NCBI GenBank assembly: GCA_003152955.1
Contig: PMBQ01000158.1
Span: 1 to 6,150 of the forward strand
DNA: 6,150 bases
From: Candidatus Bathyarchaeota archaeon
GTDB taxonomy: Archaea; Thermoproteota; Bathyarchaeia; 40CM-2-53-6; FEN-987
Reading direction: 5' to 3'
This document shows positions 5,130 through 6,150 of this stretch, one piece after another (positions within the stretch are counted from its first letter, which is position 1; every line of letters begins with the position of its first letter). The notes under the pieces are model-generated. The model was given only the letters and a program-made list of their open reading frames with translations. It did not search any database and was not told the origin of the DNA. The translations under genes and the position numbers were made by a program.

Positions 5130-5834
5130 TTGCAAACAGATCCAGAGATCAAACTCCTGGAATTGACCAGAGACAAAAACAGAATCACACTTGACGAACT
5201 CGCTCAGCACCTTCATACACATGCGGACATGTTGGTTGAGAAAATAGAGAAGCTCGCTGAAGGAAAGTTAGTCAATTCTCATGAAGGGCTGGTGGAGATG
5301 GACACCGCCCAGCGCATGAGACTAGCAGAACGACTTGTCCATGAGGGGCATGACCCGCAAAAGGTCTCACGGGCCCTCGACTGGAAGGAATTTGAAGATT
5401 TTGCTGAGGAATCCTTAGAGCGGAATGGATTTCGAACAGCAAAGCACTTCGTCTTCAAGAGCAGAATTGGGAGACGTGAAATTGATCTGCTCGCTTGGAA
5501 CGACAGTTTACTTTTAGTAATTGACTGTAAGCACTGGTTACGCGGTCTTTCTCATTCACGCGCCCGTCAGGTTGCACAAGCTCAAGTCGAACGAGCAGAA
5601 GCGCTGGCAGACCGATCTGATTTGTTGAAGAGGCGTGGCGTAAGTAACCCTGAGAATCGTTACCTGATGCCCACAATCCTGTGTCTGAATGAGCCGCGTG
5701 AAGGAATAGTGGACGGCGTTCCAATTGTAGCGATCTCAAAGTTAATCAGTTTTCTATACGGCGTCTCCCCTATCGATGAAAATCTCAGAAGTATTCCAGT
5801 CAACCCCTCGGCTGGACAGTCAACGCTCATGTGA
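5130..5834 (+). CDS. Putative winged-helix / PD-(D/E)XK restriction-endonuclease-like protein
   Basis: A 234-residue soluble protein in two parts. Residues about 5-58 look like a winged-helix DNA-binding domain: ITLDELAQHLHTHADMLVEKIEKLAEGKLV (19-48) has the helix-turn-helix rhythm, and GLVEMD (53-58) could be the wing. Residues about 84-210 fit a restriction-endonuclease fold: helix WKEFEDFAEESL (85-96) with candidate acidic residues E88 and E90, then GRREIDLLAW (114-123) with D119, then the strand LLLVIDCKHW (127-136) giving the D132-x-K134 pair. ARQVAQAQVERAEAL (145-159) would be the following helix. These residues form a complete PD-(D/E)XK set, so DNA cleavage is plausible. Mrr-like enzymes are the nearest comparison, but exact family and target are unknown. 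The start is TTG with only a weak GAAGAA upstream. No methyltransferase partner is in the window. It probably shares a transcript with the site-2 protease. Confidence 0.75.
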   Translation: MQTDPEIKLLELTRDKNRITLDELAQHLHTHADMLVEKIEKLAEGKLVNSHEGLVEMDTAQRMRLAERLVHEGHDPQKVSRALDWKEFEDFAEESLERNGFRTAKHFVFKSRIGRREIDLLAWNDSLLLVIDCKHWLRGLSHSRARQVAQAQVERAEALADRSDLLKRRGVSNPENRYLMPTILCLNEPREGIVDGVPIVAISKLISFLYGVSPIDENLRSIPVNPSAGQSTLM

Positions 5835-5892
5835 ACCTCGATCTTGGACCGAAGCACTAATCTGACAGCAGCTGGCAGAACTCAACTCAGCC

Positions 5893-6150
5893 TTGAGTGA
5901 GATAGAGCAACGGCTCCAGAAATTGACCAATGCGGTCTTAGCAGGAAAAACCGATGAAGCAAGACAGAGTACATACGCCGCCCTAGGCCGTGGAGGCACC
6001 AGTAACGATATTCTGGATGCGGTTACTGAAGCCGTCAATATCATCGTCGACCTACACGACATTGGAGAATATGATTCCGAGAAACTAAGATCTGCCGAGA
6101 CTGCGGTCAGCTCAGCCCTGCAAGTGATCGAAGATAGGCTCATAGCCTCC
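5893..6150 (+). CDS. Putative corrinoid (B12-binding) protein, N-terminal cap domain fragment (continues past window)
   Basis: This frame opens after an in-frame TGA at 5863-5865 and remains open to the edge. From TTG at 5893 it gives 86 residues. The pattern LTNAVLAGKTDEA (11-23), NDILDAVTEAV (38-48), VDLHDIGEYDSEKL (52-65), SAETAVSSALQVIEDRL (67-83) follows the four-helix cap domain that precedes the B12-binding domain in corrinoid methyltransferase proteins, whose consensus has a Gly-Glu-Tyr block then an AA-AM helix. The usual Gly-Met before the block and the Phe/Pro after it are absent, so it may be a divergent relative or a B12-associated regulator. The His-containing cobalamin-binding motif would lie beyond the edge. 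The start is uncertain: no Shine-Dalgarno is seen, and a CTG at 5872 would add seven residues. It follows the nuclease-like gene by 58 bases on the same strand. Confidence 0.55.
   Translation, partial: MSEIEQRLQKLTNAVLAGKTDEARQSTYAALGRGGTSNDILDAVTEAVNIIVDLHDIGEYDSEKLRSAETAVSSALQVIEDRLIAS

Noticed and set aside
5820..6143. Minus-strand frame at the right edge
   Set aside because: The plus-strand frame there has an ordered helical pattern matching a known domain; the minus frame is serine-rich and low in structure.

Overview
The window is archaeal and most likely from a TACK-lineage genome (Bathyarchaeia/Thaumarchaeota-like). It carries a group II chaperonin (thermosome), the archaeal RNA polymerase subunit K and an Ard1/RimI acetyltransferase of the archaeal type. 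Upstream spacing fits TATA-box promoters with short or no leaders, and several genes appear to start at TTG or GTG. The lineage within archaea is an inference; the domain assignment is strong.

Layout, left to right. (1) Positions 1-143, minus: the first 47 codons of a DegT/DnrJ/EryC1/StrS-type aminotransferase running off the left edge. (2) Positions 144-705: about 560 bases with no convincing gene. This gap holds promoter-like sequences at both ends, a nested hairpin, and a degraded tRNA-like element on the minus strand next to the thermosome promoter. (3) Positions 706-2838, plus: a compact cluster of thermosome subunit, rpoK overlapping the thermosome 3' end, and a 66-residue two-helix membrane protein 8 bases after rpoK. 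(4) Positions 2876-3837, minus: a small zinc-ribbon protein downstream of an Ard1/RimI N-terminal acetyltransferase. (5) A 100-bp divergent promoter region. (6) Positions 3938-5834, plus: a site-2 protease (M50) followed after 25 bp by a putative winged-helix/PD-(D/E)XK nuclease. (7) Positions 5893-6150, plus: the beginning of a protein resembling the helical cap domain of corrinoid (B12-binding) proteins, cut by the right edge.

The thermosome-rpoK-membrane protein cluster joins protein folding and transcription machinery in one probable transcript. The S2P-nuclease pair is the least conventional arrangement: a membrane protease apparently co-transcribed with a soluble DNA-binding/nuclease-like protein. 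I see no CRISPR array, insertion sequence, rRNA or intact tRNA. Nothing here proves a new system; the best candidates for a second look are the S2P-nuclease pair, the tRNA-like relic and the zinc-ribbon protein with a second, irregular cysteine cluster.
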